A program made the translations under genes and the position numbers. Under the pieces are notes generated by a model, which had not been told where the DNA came from, did no database searches, and saw nothing but the letters and a program-made list of their open reading frames with translations. A stretch of 64,000 nucleotides of DNA from Ardenticatenaceae bacterium (GTDB lineage Bacteria; Chloroflexota; Anaerolineae; Promineifilales; Promineifilaceae), in the NCBI GenBank assembly GCA_020634415.1, contig JACKBT010000013.1, forward strand, positions 51,971-115,970. Direction: 5' to 3'. Within the stretch, counting starts at the first letter, position 1. Each line of letters opens with the position of its first letter. Shown one piece after another: positions 18,195-27,281 of this stretch.

Positions 18195-18216
18195 TGCTCT
18201 GGGCGGTCTCCCGACC
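18195..18216. repeat. Second copy of the GCTCTGG-CGGTCTCC-GACCG unit
   Basis: The sequence GCTCTGGGCGGTCTCCCGAC, continuing CG, matches 8684-8705 with two changes. It contains the inverted repeat CGGTC/GACCG. It lies between the VWA stop codon and the tubulin-like gene and could fold in the mRNA. It looks like a dispersed intergenic repeat. Confidence 0.6.
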
Positions 18217-18243
18217 GCGCCAGCCTATGATAAGGAGAAAAAC

Positions 18244-21051
18244 ATGAGCGAAGAACACCTTATATTAAAGGAAGAAAACGGCCAGGAAATCACCCTAAAC
18301 CTGGGCGATGTGCCTGTGGGCAATCCACTCAGCCAAAAACAACAGTTAGCCCAAATGCGCCCCACCTTGCTGATTGGGGCGGGTGGCAGCGGCCAATACA
18401 TCCTCACCTTTCTCAAAGCCATGCTCGAAGCCCGTTTTGCCGATGAATGGCAAAGTCGCATCCGCCTATTGGCCTTTGATACAACCGAGGAGACCATCCA
18501 GGTGCAAGGGCCTCATGGTCTTATTTCCCTCGAACCAGGCAGTGAATTTTTTGATATTGGCAATATTCCCGTTGGCAGCATCATGCGTAATATTGACAGC
18601 CAGGTGGCTATCAAAGAACGATTAGGCTCTGTCCTCTCCCGGCTGCCAGCTGGTGTTCTACGCAGCGGCTCCAAACAGTTACGGCCGTTTGGCCTCATGG
18701 CGCTACTTTGGAACCATCCCCAGGTTAACGAACAACTCCGTCGCGCCTTATGGCAGTTAGCTGGCCGTAACCAGACCAATGGCAGCCAGACCCAACAGCA
18801 AGGCATCAATGTCTTCATCTGTGGCAGTCTGGTCGGCGGCACTGGCTCCGGCACAACCTTAGACCTGGCTCATCTCATCCGCGAAGCCTTCACCGATTTA
18901 GGCACCCAGGCCGAATTTTGCCACATCACCGGCATCGGCGTGCTGCCCCAGGCTTTTTATGGCATCAAAGGCCCCAACATGTGGCCCAATACGGCCGCAT
19001 ACCTGCAAGAACTGAACCACCTGATGGTCAAAGGCAACTTCCAGGCACGTTATCCTGACGGCCGTCTCATCCAAAGCCGCGAGGCGCCCTTCAATATCTA
19101 TTACGTCGTAGACGGTGTAGACCAACAGGGACGCACCTGGAGCGATATTTACGCCGTCTCCGCCATGGCCGCGCACTGCATCTATCTGCAAATGGGCACC
19201 CAGCTAGGCCAAAAAGGGGAAAATGCCTTTGACAACCTGGATGAAGTTCTAACCGGTCTCACGCATGAGGGACAAGGGACTTTTCTCGCCAGTTTTGGCA
19301 AAGGCGACTTGCTTTTTAATGCCCCGGCCGTGGCCGCTATCTGCACCCATTGGCTGCTGGCCGAACGGCTGCAAACCGTGTGGCTGGCAGCCGCCGATCC
19401 AGAGGTGGTCGGCCAAACAAGCCACACGCTGCTAGCTGCTATTCAATCCGACCAAATGCGTCCTCACCTGCGTCAGGACCGGGACACCAAGAGTGAATTC
19501 CACTATACCATCACCCCACCAGCCTGGTTAAGCCGCCTGCCGATGGGCGAGATCAGTAGTGAGACGACGCGGTATTTGGCTGAGTTTGAGCAAGCACGGC
19601 TGGCCGAAACTATCCTGCCCCATATCGCACGCAATGGTCAGGAATTAGCAGCCACGCAGCAAGGGGTTTGGCAGGAATGGGTACAAGCTGTGCTGTTGTC
19701 ACCAGAGATGAGCCTGAACAGTGTGTTACAGGTTATACAGCAGTTGCAGAGTTGGCTCACCACGCATTTAGAGGAAAACCAGAGAGTTTTGGTGGAGCAG
19801 GAACGGCAGCTATCCCGCCTGGAACAGGTCAGAACGCAGGCCGGAACGGCCGTCTCTCAGGCCGCTGCCAGTTTCCCTTTAGGCCGACAAGGGCGCGTCC
19901 GCGAGGCCCTGGCCTACACCTTTCGCACCGCGCAAGAGCTGGCTGACAGCCGCATAAGCGTCCATATGCTCCGTGCCGAACAGTCTGTGTGGCATCAGCT
20001 GCAGCAATGGCTGCGGCAGCAACTCTCTCAACTGAACACCTTGCGTGAACGACTGGGCAGTCTGGCTCAACAAGTAGAGGGCAAAGCTGCGCAACAGTTG
20101 GAGCAGGTCGCCCACGGGGGTGTAGCCGCTGTGAGCCTGGCCGATGCGGCTTATGTGCGCCGATTATACGGCCGTTACAAGCCCAATTGGGTGGATATTC
20201 GCGAGCAAATCCCCAACCCACTGACCCTAACCATGCTGTCCGCTGCTGATCTGAAACAGAGGCTGCTGGCTACCTTACAACCCGCCTTTACTGCTATTCG
20301 TGAGTTAGATGTCGAGCAAGTGATTCAGGATCGGAAGGATGAGATGTCCCTACGGGCAAGACGACAGCAGCTATTTGAGCTGGCCACCCCTTCCTGGAAT
20401 GTAGATCGGGCTCGTTTACCCGAAGGCGGAGCCAATCTGGTACGTCTGGAGGTATTAGGCGTGCCGGATGCTACCCAATCCTATTTTGAAGGGGAGCCGA
20501 TGTTGGTATCTACCCACGACCCCTACCGCCTGACCGCATTGGTCGTCGCGGCGGGGGCACCGCCCCTGGCCTTGCAACAATATGACCAATTCATGGCGGC
20601 TATGGAGCAGGCCAAGGGCAAACGGCCGTTGCACATCCTGCCCGACTTCCTCACCACTGCCGATCAGGGCCGGCTGCTCTTTGCCCTCGGTTCCATCTTC
20701 CATCTGATCTACAGCCAGGGCACATTCTTTTACTATCGTCCGGCTGACCCTCTGGATAATCCCCTGAAATTAGCCAACGGCCTCAGCAACGCCCTGGAGG
20801 CTTTTGCTGAACAAGAGGAATTGGTCACAGAAGTCAACGAGCGGATAGAGGCACAGATTGCCCAATTGGGTTTGCGCGATGCCATTCAGGTACTCACAAG
20901 CTATTACAGCCAGGCCCCCAATGGCAATACGACGGTAGATGACCAACTGCGTGAGTTAAAACGGCTGGTGCGTGATTACACGGACAGCCTACGCCGCATT
21001 GATGCCTTTAACACGGGAATGAATGGTCAAGGACGACGGTTTGACCAGTAA
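18244..21051 (+). CDS. Tubulin/FtsZ-like GTPase (Tubulin_2-type), large
   Basis: A 935-residue protein. The N-terminal Rossmann-type half has LLIGAGGSGQYILTFLKAM (about residues 41-60), where GAGGSG is the first nucleotide loop. The tubulin/FtsZ signature follows at about residue 197, VGGTGSGTTLDLAHLI (G-box GGTGSGT). The second half is long and helical with coiled-coil content (about 500-640, many Gln/Glu/Arg heptads). Length and features fit the bacterial 'tubulin-like' families distinct from cell-division FtsZ, often linked to VWA and GTPase genes and proposed to act in membrane remodelling. ATG 18244 follows AAGGAG. The neighbours (VWA, unknown, DUF697-type GTPase) support a membrane-associated GTP-driven complex. 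Its link to CRISPR adaptation downstream is positional only. Confidence 0.83.
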   Translation: MSEEHLILKEENGQEITLNLGDVPVGNPLSQKQQLAQMRPTLLIGAGGSGQYILTFLKAMLEARFADEWQSRIRLLAFDTTEETIQVQGPHGLISLEPGSEFFDIGNIPVGSIMRNIDSQVAIKERLGSVLSRLPAGVLRSGSKQLRPFGLMALLWNHPQVNEQLRRALWQLAGRNQTNGSQTQQQGINVFICGSLVGGTGSGTTLDLAHLIREAFTDLGTQAEFCHITGIGVLPQAFYGIKGPNMWPNTAAYLQELNHLMVKGNFQARYPDGRLIQSREAPFNIYYVVDGVDQQGRTWSDIYAVSAMAAHCIYLQMGTQLGQKGENAFDNLDEVLTGLTHEGQGTFLASFGKGDLLFNAPAVAAICTHWLLAERLQTVWLAAADPEVVGQTSHTLLAAIQSDQMRPHLRQDRDTKSEFHYTITPPAWLSRLPMGEISSETTRYLAEFEQARLAETILPHIARNGQELAATQQGVWQEWVQAVLLSPEMSLNSVLQVIQQLQSWLTTHLEENQRVLVEQERQLSRLEQVRTQAGTAVSQAAASFPLGRQGRVREALAYTFRTAQELADSRISVHMLRAEQSVWHQLQQWLRQQLSQLNTLRERLGSLAQQVEGKAAQQLEQVAHGGVAAVSLADAAYVRRLYGRYKPNWVDIREQIPNPLTLTMLSAADLKQRLLATLQPAFTAIRELDVEQVIQDRKDEMSLRARRQQLFELATPSWNVDRARLPEGGANLVRLEVLGVPDATQSYFEGEPMLVSTHDPYRLTALVVAAGAPPLALQQYDQFMAAMEQAKGKRPLHILPDFLTTADQGRLLFALGSIFHLIYSQGTFFYYRPADPLDNPLKLANGLSNALEAFAEQEELVTEVNERIEAQIAQLGLRDAIQVLTSYYSQAPNGNTTVDDQLRELKRLVRDYTDSLRRIDAFNTGMNGQGRRFDQ

Positions 21052-21086
21052 TCGGTATTCAGTGGGAAACCTTTTGGAGAAATATT

Positions 21087-23087
21087 ATGACCGCAAACAG
21101 TCAGCAGCAGGTTCGTCGGACGCTTATTCTTACTTGGGGCACATTAGCACAGAGTGCGGGGGCAATGTTTCAACAGCGGATGGATGGCCGTCAAGGGCCA
21201 ACAACGGCCGTACAGTGTCTGGCTATTGAGGCATCCTGGTCAGAAAGCGAGGTGATAACGGCCGTTACCCAAGCCCTCACCCACATCTCACCGCCCAATT
21301 TGGCAGCTTTGTTAGCGGAGCAGGGCTGGCAGCTACAGGATGGGGGTGATCTCTTCCTAATCTATCTGTTCGCTGCCCAACCTGATAGCTGTGACTATCT
21401 GACCACGTTGGTGCAGCAGGCGGCGGGTCTCATATATGCCTATTTGGGCTTAGAACCAGCTACCTTGCTGCTGTGGCTAGTCGGTGATATGTCGGAAGCT
21501 GATATTACCTCGATATTAACCACAGCTCCGACCATGACGCGAGGCACAGGCATTCTCAGTTTACGCAATGAATTAGGGCTGCGTTTGCCACAAACGGCCG
21601 ACTTATGCCACATTGCTGCCGAGCTATTGTACTGTTTTACCGCGACTCCCCTGCAAACATTGCCCGAACAACTTCAGGCACGGAGTGACAGTGGCTTTAC
21701 AGGTGAGAATTCCTTCTTCACAGTTGGCCTACAAGGCTGGGTTTGGTCTGTAGAGGCATCTCAAACAGCTTTCGTCCAGCACTGGTTAGGAGATGTGCTG
21801 GCTTATTGGACAGCCCCCACAACGGACCCCATTCCTGCTGTAGAAGCGGGTGTCTGGCTTGATAGTCATCAGCTTTCCGGCGAAGCCTTTGCCCAACAAG
21901 CTCTGCTCAGCCGCGAACAGCAGCCGCCCGATTTCACCATGGCCAACAGCCAGATGCTCTGGCCCTGGCAGATGCCAACTGTTTGGAACAAGCTGCAATT
22001 TGCCCAGGCGATTGATAACGAAGCCTTAACTGTTTATGGCAAACATGCCTGTCTGCGCCTGGGCGATCCCCTCTATGAAGGCACCCTGGCTTTGCAAATA
22101 GAGGCGGCCCGACTGCTGGATGAGCAGCCTGTGGGTGGAGTATCCCGTACCTGTAGCTGGCTGCAAACGCTCATCGCTGAATGTGAGGAGCAAATTGAGC
22201 GCACGTTGGATCGGGAGGAGACCTTCACTGAAACAACCGCCATGCTGATTGAAGAGCGCAATCAGGTGGAAAGCAACCTAAAACGGTGGCTGGTTGAGTG
22301 GCCGGGCGAAACATGGTCTGATTGGCTGCGAATGGGGTTAAGGCCCTGGACTTGGCCGGGACTGGCGTGGCGATATTGGCAGATTCAACAAGCCCTGGGG
22401 CAAATTGGCATCATCTGGACGCAGCAAGCCGTTCTACAGCGTCAGATAATTCAAAACAAGATGGCCCGCCAGGGTTTAGCTGAGCTAATTCCTATCTTAC
22501 GACGGGTCTACAATCAGGTAGAGGAGGTTGGGGAAATGTTATCGTCATTGGCCCGATCTGTTACCTCTAAGTCTGAGATGTCAGAGCCGCCCTTATCGAG
22601 TGAACCACCTTTGCTGCCGCTGGCTGTTCCAGCATCTTTATATGAGCAGTTAGTGCCTGACCCCACGGGAGAAGCTGTATCGGCGGCGGCGCAAGTGGGC
22701 GGATTGGGACAGCAGGTAACGGCCCTGGATGACACGGTGGAAATTCCCCTGCGCCGATTGGGCAAGGAGCGAGTGGCTGCTTTAGGGCAGTGGGGCTGTG
22801 CTGATGTGCTATTGGCTCAATTTGAAGCGGAAGCGTTACAGGCACATTGTCATTTTGCATGGGAGGCGGCTTGCCCGTTGTGGCGAGTTGATGAGGCGCA
22901 GTTGGGTGAACAGCAGCGGGCACAAGTCGGTCAGTTAACGGCCGTTTGCGGTCACAACTGCCAGCAAGCGACCCCCTACCTGCCTCAAGAAGAAAATGCT
23001 TTGTGGCTGCTGGAAACGGCCGATAAAACCCATCTTTGGCTGCTCCGGGTGCGGACGGGATTGGTATTGAACCAGGCATCCAAGTGA
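21087..23087 (+). CDS. Uncharacterised 666-residue partner of the tubulin-like protein
   Basis: I do not recognise the family. The N-terminus (RTLILTWGTLAQSAGAMFQQ) has the same shape as the opening strand and loop of the upstream tubulin-like protein, but without its glycine loop. It may be a degenerate, non-nucleotide-binding paralogue. A coiled-coil-like stretch (about residues 365-400, ECEEQIERTLDREETF) and a Trp-rich segment (about 410-435) follow. The C-terminal part, about 490-666, contains a low-complexity Ser/Pro region and ends with LWLLETADKTHLWLLRVRTG. Ribosome site GGAG precedes ATG 21087, 35 bases after the upstream stop. It is probably co-transcribed and part of the same complex. 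Confidence 0.7.
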   Translation: MTANSQQQVRRTLILTWGTLAQSAGAMFQQRMDGRQGPTTAVQCLAIEASWSESEVITAVTQALTHISPPNLAALLAEQGWQLQDGGDLFLIYLFAAQPDSCDYLTTLVQQAAGLIYAYLGLEPATLLLWLVGDMSEADITSILTTAPTMTRGTGILSLRNELGLRLPQTADLCHIAAELLYCFTATPLQTLPEQLQARSDSGFTGENSFFTVGLQGWVWSVEASQTAFVQHWLGDVLAYWTAPTTDPIPAVEAGVWLDSHQLSGEAFAQQALLSREQQPPDFTMANSQMLWPWQMPTVWNKLQFAQAIDNEALTVYGKHACLRLGDPLYEGTLALQIEAARLLDEQPVGGVSRTCSWLQTLIAECEEQIERTLDREETFTETTAMLIEERNQVESNLKRWLVEWPGETWSDWLRMGLRPWTWPGLAWRYWQIQQALGQIGIIWTQQAVLQRQIIQNKMARQGLAELIPILRRVYNQVEEVGEMLSSLARSVTSKSEMSEPPLSSEPPLLPLAVPASLYEQLVPDPTGEAVSAAAQVGGLGQQVTALDDTVEIPLRRLGKERVAALGQWGCADVLLAQFEAEALQAHCHFAWEAACPLWRVDEAQLGEQQRAQVGQLTAVCGHNCQQATPYLPQEENALWLLETADKTHLWLLRVRTGLVLNQASK

Positions 23088-23138
23088 TGGTCGGTAATTT
23101 TGTAATTAGGTGATTGTGACATTAAAGAAGCGAAGCGG

Positions 23139-23172
23139 CTCAATTAACCAGTGACTCAATTACTTAATTGAG
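23139..23172. promoter_or_regulatory. Palindrome CTCAATTA-CT-TAATTGAG before the GTPase-RT-cas1 run
   Basis: A perfect 8-bp inverted repeat (23155-23162 and 23165-23172), preceded by a further direct half-site CTCAATTAA at 23139, lies in the 93-bp gap upstream of the GTPase gene. Its right arm ends where the ribosome site AGGAG starts. This is the first sizeable gap in the run after the tubulin-like gene, so a separate promoter and operator for the adaptation genes is plausible. The palindrome could also mask the ribosome site in the mRNA. Confidence 0.45.
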
Positions 23173-23180
23173 GAGTGTGT

Positions 23181-24392
23181 ATGATGAAAGACGATTTTTA
23201 TGAGTTTGAGCCAGAGTCTTGGGAACCATCAGGCCAAGGGGGGCAGTGGCCTCTCGGCGGCGGCTTGTTGGCTGGACTGCGTGGCCTTTGGCAGTGGGAT
23301 GGCCTTGCCGCCGAGATTGGGCAAGAGAGCCAGGCACGGGTAGCCTTTGTTGGCCTGGCTGGTGTCGGTAAGAGTCTGCTGTTTAATCGGCTGCGGGGTT
23401 GGGTTGTATCGGGCAAGAATGACTTGGACGTGGCTGCCTTTGAGTTGGATGCAGATGTCAAGCTGGAATCTTTAGGGGTCTTTGTCTTGGCCGATTTACC
23501 CACACTGCCACCCACACATTGGTCGGGTTACGAGATGTTGACCATGCTCAGCGATCCAGCGTTGGTGGTCTATTTGGTGGATGGCACGGCGGGGGTAACG
23601 GCCGTTGATTACCGGTGGGTGGCTGCTTTACGTGCTTCGGGGAAACCGCTGATTGTTGCCTTGAATAAAGTGGATTTATTAGAAGACATCAAAACGGCCG
23701 CTGCCGAAGCCAGTGAGAAGTTGGGGATGCCCATCATTCCTATTTCTGCTTTGAATGGGTTTCAAGTTGAAACCCATCTATTACCCACAATGTTGGATAG
23801 AGTGCCTCGTCTGGCTGTTCCGCTGGGGCGTGAATTGCACAGTTTGCGGCGACAGGCGGCCAGGCGCGTGATTCGGCAAGCGGCCGTTTTGGGTGGGGTT
23901 GTTGGTGTTCAACCAGTGCCTTTATTGGATTTACCCTTTCAAGTGATGATTCAAGTGGGTGTGGTCATGCGCGTAGGCGCAGCCTATGGCTACGTGCCGA
24001 CGGGTAGTGTCAATCGGGAGGTGATAGGCGCGGTGGTCACGACATTAGGGATGCGCTATCTGGGTTTAAGCCTGGTGAAACTGATTCCCTTCATTGGCTG
24101 GGCGGTGGCTGGTATCTTAAGCAGCAGCATGACCATCTTGATTGGCGAGGCAGCTATTCGTTATTACGAAGCAGGAGCAACCATCCCTTTGCAACAGGTG
24201 ATGGGCAAGGCCAAAGCACAGTGGCAGGCAAGTCGGCGTAAACGGTGGCGGCCAATCTCTTGGCGGCCCCGTTGGGGAGAAAAGCAGTGGGTAACGGCCG
24301 TTACCCATCTCGATGATGAGGAAGAAATCCCTATCACTGAAGAGATAACGGCAGATTTAGAGGAGGGGGCACATGACGGCGAAATTTCCTGA
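23181..24392 (+). CDS. Era/YcjF-like GTPase with DUF697-like membrane tail
   Basis: A 403-residue protein. The TRAFAC GTPase domain shows G1 [14 protein letters not shown] (about residues 57-70), a weak G3 ([10 protein letters not shown]), G4 NKVD and G5 SAL. The C-terminal part (about 215-340) matches the DUF697-type region that follows such GTPases: basic start [20 protein letters not shown], then hydrophobic glycine-rich helices ([19 protein letters not shown]) that probably sit in or on a membrane. ATG 23181 or 23184, both after AGGAG, are the likely starts rather than GTG 23175. The last 20 bases overlap the reverse transcriptase gene, so the two are coupled. This joins the tubulin/VWA part of the cluster to the CRISPR-adaptation part. 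Confidence 0.85.
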   Translation: MMKDDFYEFEPESWEPSGQGGQWPLGGGLLAGLRGLWQWDGLAAEIGQESQARVAFVGLAGVGKSLLFNRLRGWVVSGKNDLDVAAFELDADVKLESLGVFVLADLPTLPPTHWSGYEMLTMLSDPALVVYLVDGTAGVTAVDYRWVAALRASGKPLIVALNKVDLLEDIKTAAAEASEKLGMPIIPISALNGFQVETHLLPTMLDRVPRLAVPLGRELHSLRRQAARRVIRQAAVLGGVVGVQPVPLLDLPFQVMIQVGVVMRVGAAYGYVPTGSVNREVIGAVVTTLGMRYLGLSLVKLIPFIGWAVAGILSSSMTILIGEAAIRYYEAGATIPLQQVMGKAKAQWQASRRKRWRPISWRPRWGEKQWVTAVTHLDDEEEIPITEEITADLEEGAHDGEIS

Positions 24393-25272
24393 CCTCATCA
24401 CTGATTTGCGTTCGCCTTACGGCCCCTGGAAAGCAGCCTACTCCCTCGATGCTTTACGTCGGGCCTGGGCCTCCGTTCGGGGCAACAAAGGCGGTAGTGG
24501 CTCCGATGGGCAAACGATTGCCGAGTTCGAGGCAGATTTGGAGAATAATTTGCACCAACTGCAGCGAGAGTTGGTGGAGATGCAGTACCAACCCAAACCG
24601 GTCAAGGCGATCTTAATCCCCAAGGCCAATGCCAATTGGCGGCCACTCACGTTGTGGGCCATTCGGGACAGAGTGGCGCAGCGAGCCACCTATGATTATT
24701 TGGAACCAGTGTTTGATCGCCAATTTTTGCCGTGCAGTTTTGGGTTTAGGAACGGCCGTTCCACCCAAGATGCCGCTCAAGCCATTGCCCAGGCACGCGC
24801 CAATGATGCCGAGTGGGTCTTAGATGCCGATATTGAGGATTGTTTTGGACAAATGCAGAACAAAATCGTTCTCAAGCAGTTGCAGCGCTGGCATGTACCT
24901 GGCCCTATCCGGGAATTGGTGCGACGCTGGTTGGTGACAAAGATTGGCAATGCCTGGCGGCCGGATCAGACCACGGTAGGTACATCACAAGGCAGTGCCC
25001 TCTCTCCGTTACTATGCAATCTCTATTTGCACCCCTTTGACCGGGCCATGCAGCAGCCTGGGATTACACTGGTGCGATATGCCGATGATTTTGTCATCTT
25101 GGCCAAACGGCAGGCTTCAATAAAGTGGGCACAGCATTGGGCCGGCCTCAACTTGAAGCGCATTGGCCTCAATATGCACGCCCATAAAACGAGCATTACT
25201 AGTTTTGAGACAGGATTCCAATTTGTGGGCTGGTTCTTCGTCGGGAATGAGATGTATCGGCTGAGCAAATAA
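24373..25272 (+). CDS. CRISPR-associated reverse transcriptase (stand-alone)
   Basis: A 299-residue polymerase with group II intron-type RT blocks in order: [20 protein letters not shown] (block 2), [18 protein letters not shown] with the first catalytic Asp, [16 protein letters not shown] (block 4), RYADDFVIL with the YADD catalytic pair (about residues 236-239), and FQFVGWFF near the end. It stops after block 7, with no maturase X domain, no endonuclease domain and no intron structure around it. Cas1 starts 32 bases downstream, so it is best read as a CRISPR adaptation RT, which in other systems copies RNA into DNA for spacer acquisition. Here it is a separate protein rather than an RT-Cas1 fusion. 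ATG follows GAGGAGGGGG, inside the end of the GTPase gene. Confidence 0.92.
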   Translation: MTAKFPDLITDLRSPYGPWKAAYSLDALRRAWASVRGNKGGSGSDGQTIAEFEADLENNLHQLQRELVEMQYQPKPVKAILIPKANANWRPLTLWAIRDRVAQRATYDYLEPVFDRQFLPCSFGFRNGRSTQDAAQAIAQARANDAEWVLDADIEDCFGQMQNKIVLKQLQRWHVPGPIRELVRRWLVTKIGNAWRPDQTTVGTSQGSALSPLLCNLYLHPFDRAMQQPGITLVRYADDFVILAKRQASIKWAQHWAGLNLKRIGLNMHAHKTSITSFETGFQFVGWFFVGNEMYRLSK

Positions 25273-25304
25273 ATGTTGAACGACAGATGATGTGGAGGTT
25301 TCAA

Positions 25305-26348
25305 ATGACAACAGTGTATGTACGCGAACAAGGAGCCAAGTTACAGCGACGCGGCGAGCGGTTGGTGGTCAGCAAGCAAGGACAGGTCATTGAAGAGTTC
25401 CCTATGAACCAGGTAAGTCAAGTGGTTCTCATGGGCAATGTCCAGATCACCACCCAAACGATGGTGGGTCTGGTGCAGCTCAATATAGATGTGGCCTTTT
25501 TATCTAGCTATGGCAAATTCCGGCTGCGCTTAGAAGCGGACAGTTCCAGTCATGTGCAGTTGCGGCAGAAGCAGTTACAGGAAAAAGATAGTGGGAGTCT
25601 GGCCTTACCTGTCGCCAAGGCCATTGTGGAGGCCAAAATTCATAATCAGCGGGTGATTTTGCAGCGTCAGGTACGGCGGCTAGAAGCAGGGGGAAGACAG
25701 CCTGTTTATGTGCGGGATGAGGGGCTGTTTGAGCGTTCGCTGCAAGGCATGATGCAGATGCAGCGGCAGGCACAGTTGGTAGATAATCTGGATTCGCTGC
25801 GGGGGTATGAGGGCAAAGCGGCGGCTTTTTATTTCGAGGCCATTCGCAGTTTGTTGGATCGGGGCTGGGGCTTTGCCCGCCGCGATTATCATCCCCCGCC
25901 CGATCCGTTTAATGCGCTGCTGAGTTTTGCTTATAGCTTGCTGCTGAAGGATGTGCGGGCGGCGGTGAATTTAGTGGGGCTGGATGTGTATATGGGCTTT
26001 TTTCATGAGGTGCAGTCGGGACGGCCGTCTTTAGCCCTTGACCTCATGGAAGAATGGCGGCCGTTATTGGCGGATGCCCTTTGCCTGGAATTGATTAATC
26101 GAGGAACGTTACAGCCCAACTCTTTTGTGCGCACTGGCAACCCACGCCGCCCGGTAGAGCTAGGAGAAGATGGGGTTGCCATTGTTCTGCAAGCCTATGG
26201 CAGCCGCCTCAGTACGCGCATTTATCATCCTCTGGCTGGGCCAGGTGGGGAAACCACCTTGCAGCAGGCCATCGTTTTGCAGGCACGCCGTTTGGCGCGG
26301 GTGATTGCTGGGGCAGAACCGGTCTATGAAGGGATGCAGGCTAAGTAG
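25305..26348 (+). CDS. cas1: Cas1 integrase
   Basis: A 347-residue protein of normal Cas1 length. It starts MTTVYVREQGAKLQRRGERL, typical of the Cas1 N-terminal beta domain. The catalytic metal site is intact: Glu in RGYEGKAAAFYFEAI (about residue 169), His in MGFFHEV (about 233), and the acidic motif LALDLMEEWRP (about 243-250). It integrates new spacers at the leader repeat together with Cas2. ATG 25305 is chosen because GTGGAGG lies just upstream; ATG 25287 has no ribosome site. It is followed after five bases by a RemA-like gene rather than by cas2, which is three genes further on. Confidence 0.97.
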   Translation: MTTVYVREQGAKLQRRGERLVVSKQGQVIEEFPMNQVSQVVLMGNVQITTQTMVGLVQLNIDVAFLSSYGKFRLRLEADSSSHVQLRQKQLQEKDSGSLALPVAKAIVEAKIHNQRVILQRQVRRLEAGGRQPVYVRDEGLFERSLQGMMQMQRQAQLVDNLDSLRGYEGKAAAFYFEAIRSLLDRGWGFARRDYHPPPDPFNALLSFAYSLLLKDVRAAVNLVGLDVYMGFFHEVQSGRPSLALDLMEEWRPLLADALCLELINRGTLQPNSFVRTGNPRRPVELGEDGVAIVLQAYGSRLSTRIYHPLAGPGGETTLQQAIVLQARRLARVIAGAEPVYEGMQAK

Positions 26349-26352
26349 TGGA

Positions 26353-26652
26353 ATGAAAGAAATGTCACGGAAAAACAAAACTTTCCTCAATTCATCAGAG
26401 TGGCTGCGCCTGGCTAATGAGGGAGCTGTCTCTCTGGCACGGATTGTGGCTGTGGGCCAGGTGGAGGCCGCCCCCATCCGACGACTTATTCAGGCCGTAC
26501 AGCCTTCTCATGTCCTGATTCTCACTGGCGGGCGCAAGCGACAGACGGTGTTGATTTTAGATAGCGGGCATCTGGTTATCACGGCCTTAACCATGACCGA
26601 GGTTCTGGCTGAGATTACCGCCCATCAAGATAAGCTGTTGTTTATTGAGTGA
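26353..26652 (+). CDS. RemA/DUF370-like small protein inside the cas1-cas2 operon
   Basis: About 99 residues (ATG 26353; ATG 26362 also possible). The core IVAVGQVEAAPIRRLIQAV, then GGRKRQTVLILDSGHLVITAL, closely follows the RemA/DUF370 pattern: Ala-Pro-Ile-basic-basic-hydrophobic-Ile-Gln, then Gly-Arg-x-x-x-x-Val-hydrophobic-x-hydrophobic-Asp-Ser, then hydrophobic-x-x-Ser/Thr-Ala. RemA of Firmicutes is a DNA-binding regulator of biofilm matrix genes that forms ring-like oligomers and wraps DNA. Here it could control the operon or act as an architectural DNA-bending factor for spacer integration, as IHF does elsewhere; both are inference. It is tightly packed between cas1 and the membrane protein gene. 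Confidence 0.75.
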   Translation: MKEMSRKNKTFLNSSEWLRLANEGAVSLARIVAVGQVEAAPIRRLIQAVQPSHVLILTGGRKRQTVLILDSGHLVITALTMTEVLAEITAHQDKLLFIE

Positions 26653-26666
26653 TCTGGAGGTATGTG

Positions 26667-27266
26667 ATGAGTTCCTTTCAATCTGTTAATTGGCAAGCCA
26701 GTAAAGGCCGTGCCCTGGTGGTAGGTGCGATATTAACGGCCGCTTTAATCGGTTTTGAGATTTTCAACTTTGATACCACCCGTTTTGCCTTGATGGATTT
26801 GATGGGCGGGCATCTTTTCTTCGGCATTGAGTGGGCCTCCATCTTAGCTTTTGCGTTTTGCAGCATAGATTTTGCTGGTGTGGTACGCATGTTTACGCCA
26901 GAGCAATCGTTGAAAGACGAGCCGAAAGAAGTGCTGCTGCTCATGGGTGCCTGGCTGTTGGGCGCATCTTTGAATGCGGTGATGACCTGGTATGCCGTTG
27001 CTCTCACCATTGCCCCGCGAACGGTAGGAGCCACATTAATCGCTAAGGATGACATGCTGTTTTATGCACCCCTATTTGTAGCCGTACTGGTCTGGTTGAC
27101 ACGCATTTTGCTCATTGGCTCCAGTTCGGTAGCGGCCGACAGGCTGATGAGCAGCTATCGTCGCCACAGCAGCACTGCTCAGCCCCGCACCAAGCGGTCA
27201 CCCGTTCGCAGCCGGGTTTTTGCCAATGGCGATGATAATTTTCAGGATGATTTCTTTAGCGATTGA
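26667..27266 (+). CDS. Four-helix membrane protein inside the cas1-cas2 operon
   Basis: A 199-residue protein with about four hydrophobic segments: ALVVGAILTAALIGFEIF, FFGIEWASILAFAFCSIDF, EVLLLMGAWLLGASLNAVMT and MLFYAPLFVAVLVWLTRILL. A basic/acidic cytoplasmic tail ends in FANGDDNFQDDFFSD. ATG 26667 follows CTGGAGG; the ATG at 26662 is closed at once by TGA. I do not recognise a named family. Its place between the RemA-like and RNase H genes, and the GTPase with membrane tail upstream, suggest that the adaptation proteins may be held at the membrane. Confidence 0.75.
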   Translation: MSSFQSVNWQASKGRALVVGAILTAALIGFEIFNFDTTRFALMDLMGGHLFFGIEWASILAFAFCSIDFAGVVRMFTPEQSLKDEPKEVLLLMGAWLLGASLNAVMTWYAVALTIAPRTVGATLIAKDDMLFYAPLFVAVLVWLTRILLIGSSSVAADRLMSSYRRHSSTAQPRTKRSPVRSRVFANGDDNFQDDFFSD

Positions 27267-27281
27267 TCCCGAAGGACAAGG

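Noticed and set aside
24373..25272. Group II intron origin for the RT
   Set aside because: No maturase X or endonuclease domain and no intron domain V/VI-like structure around it; tight operon placement before cas1 instead.
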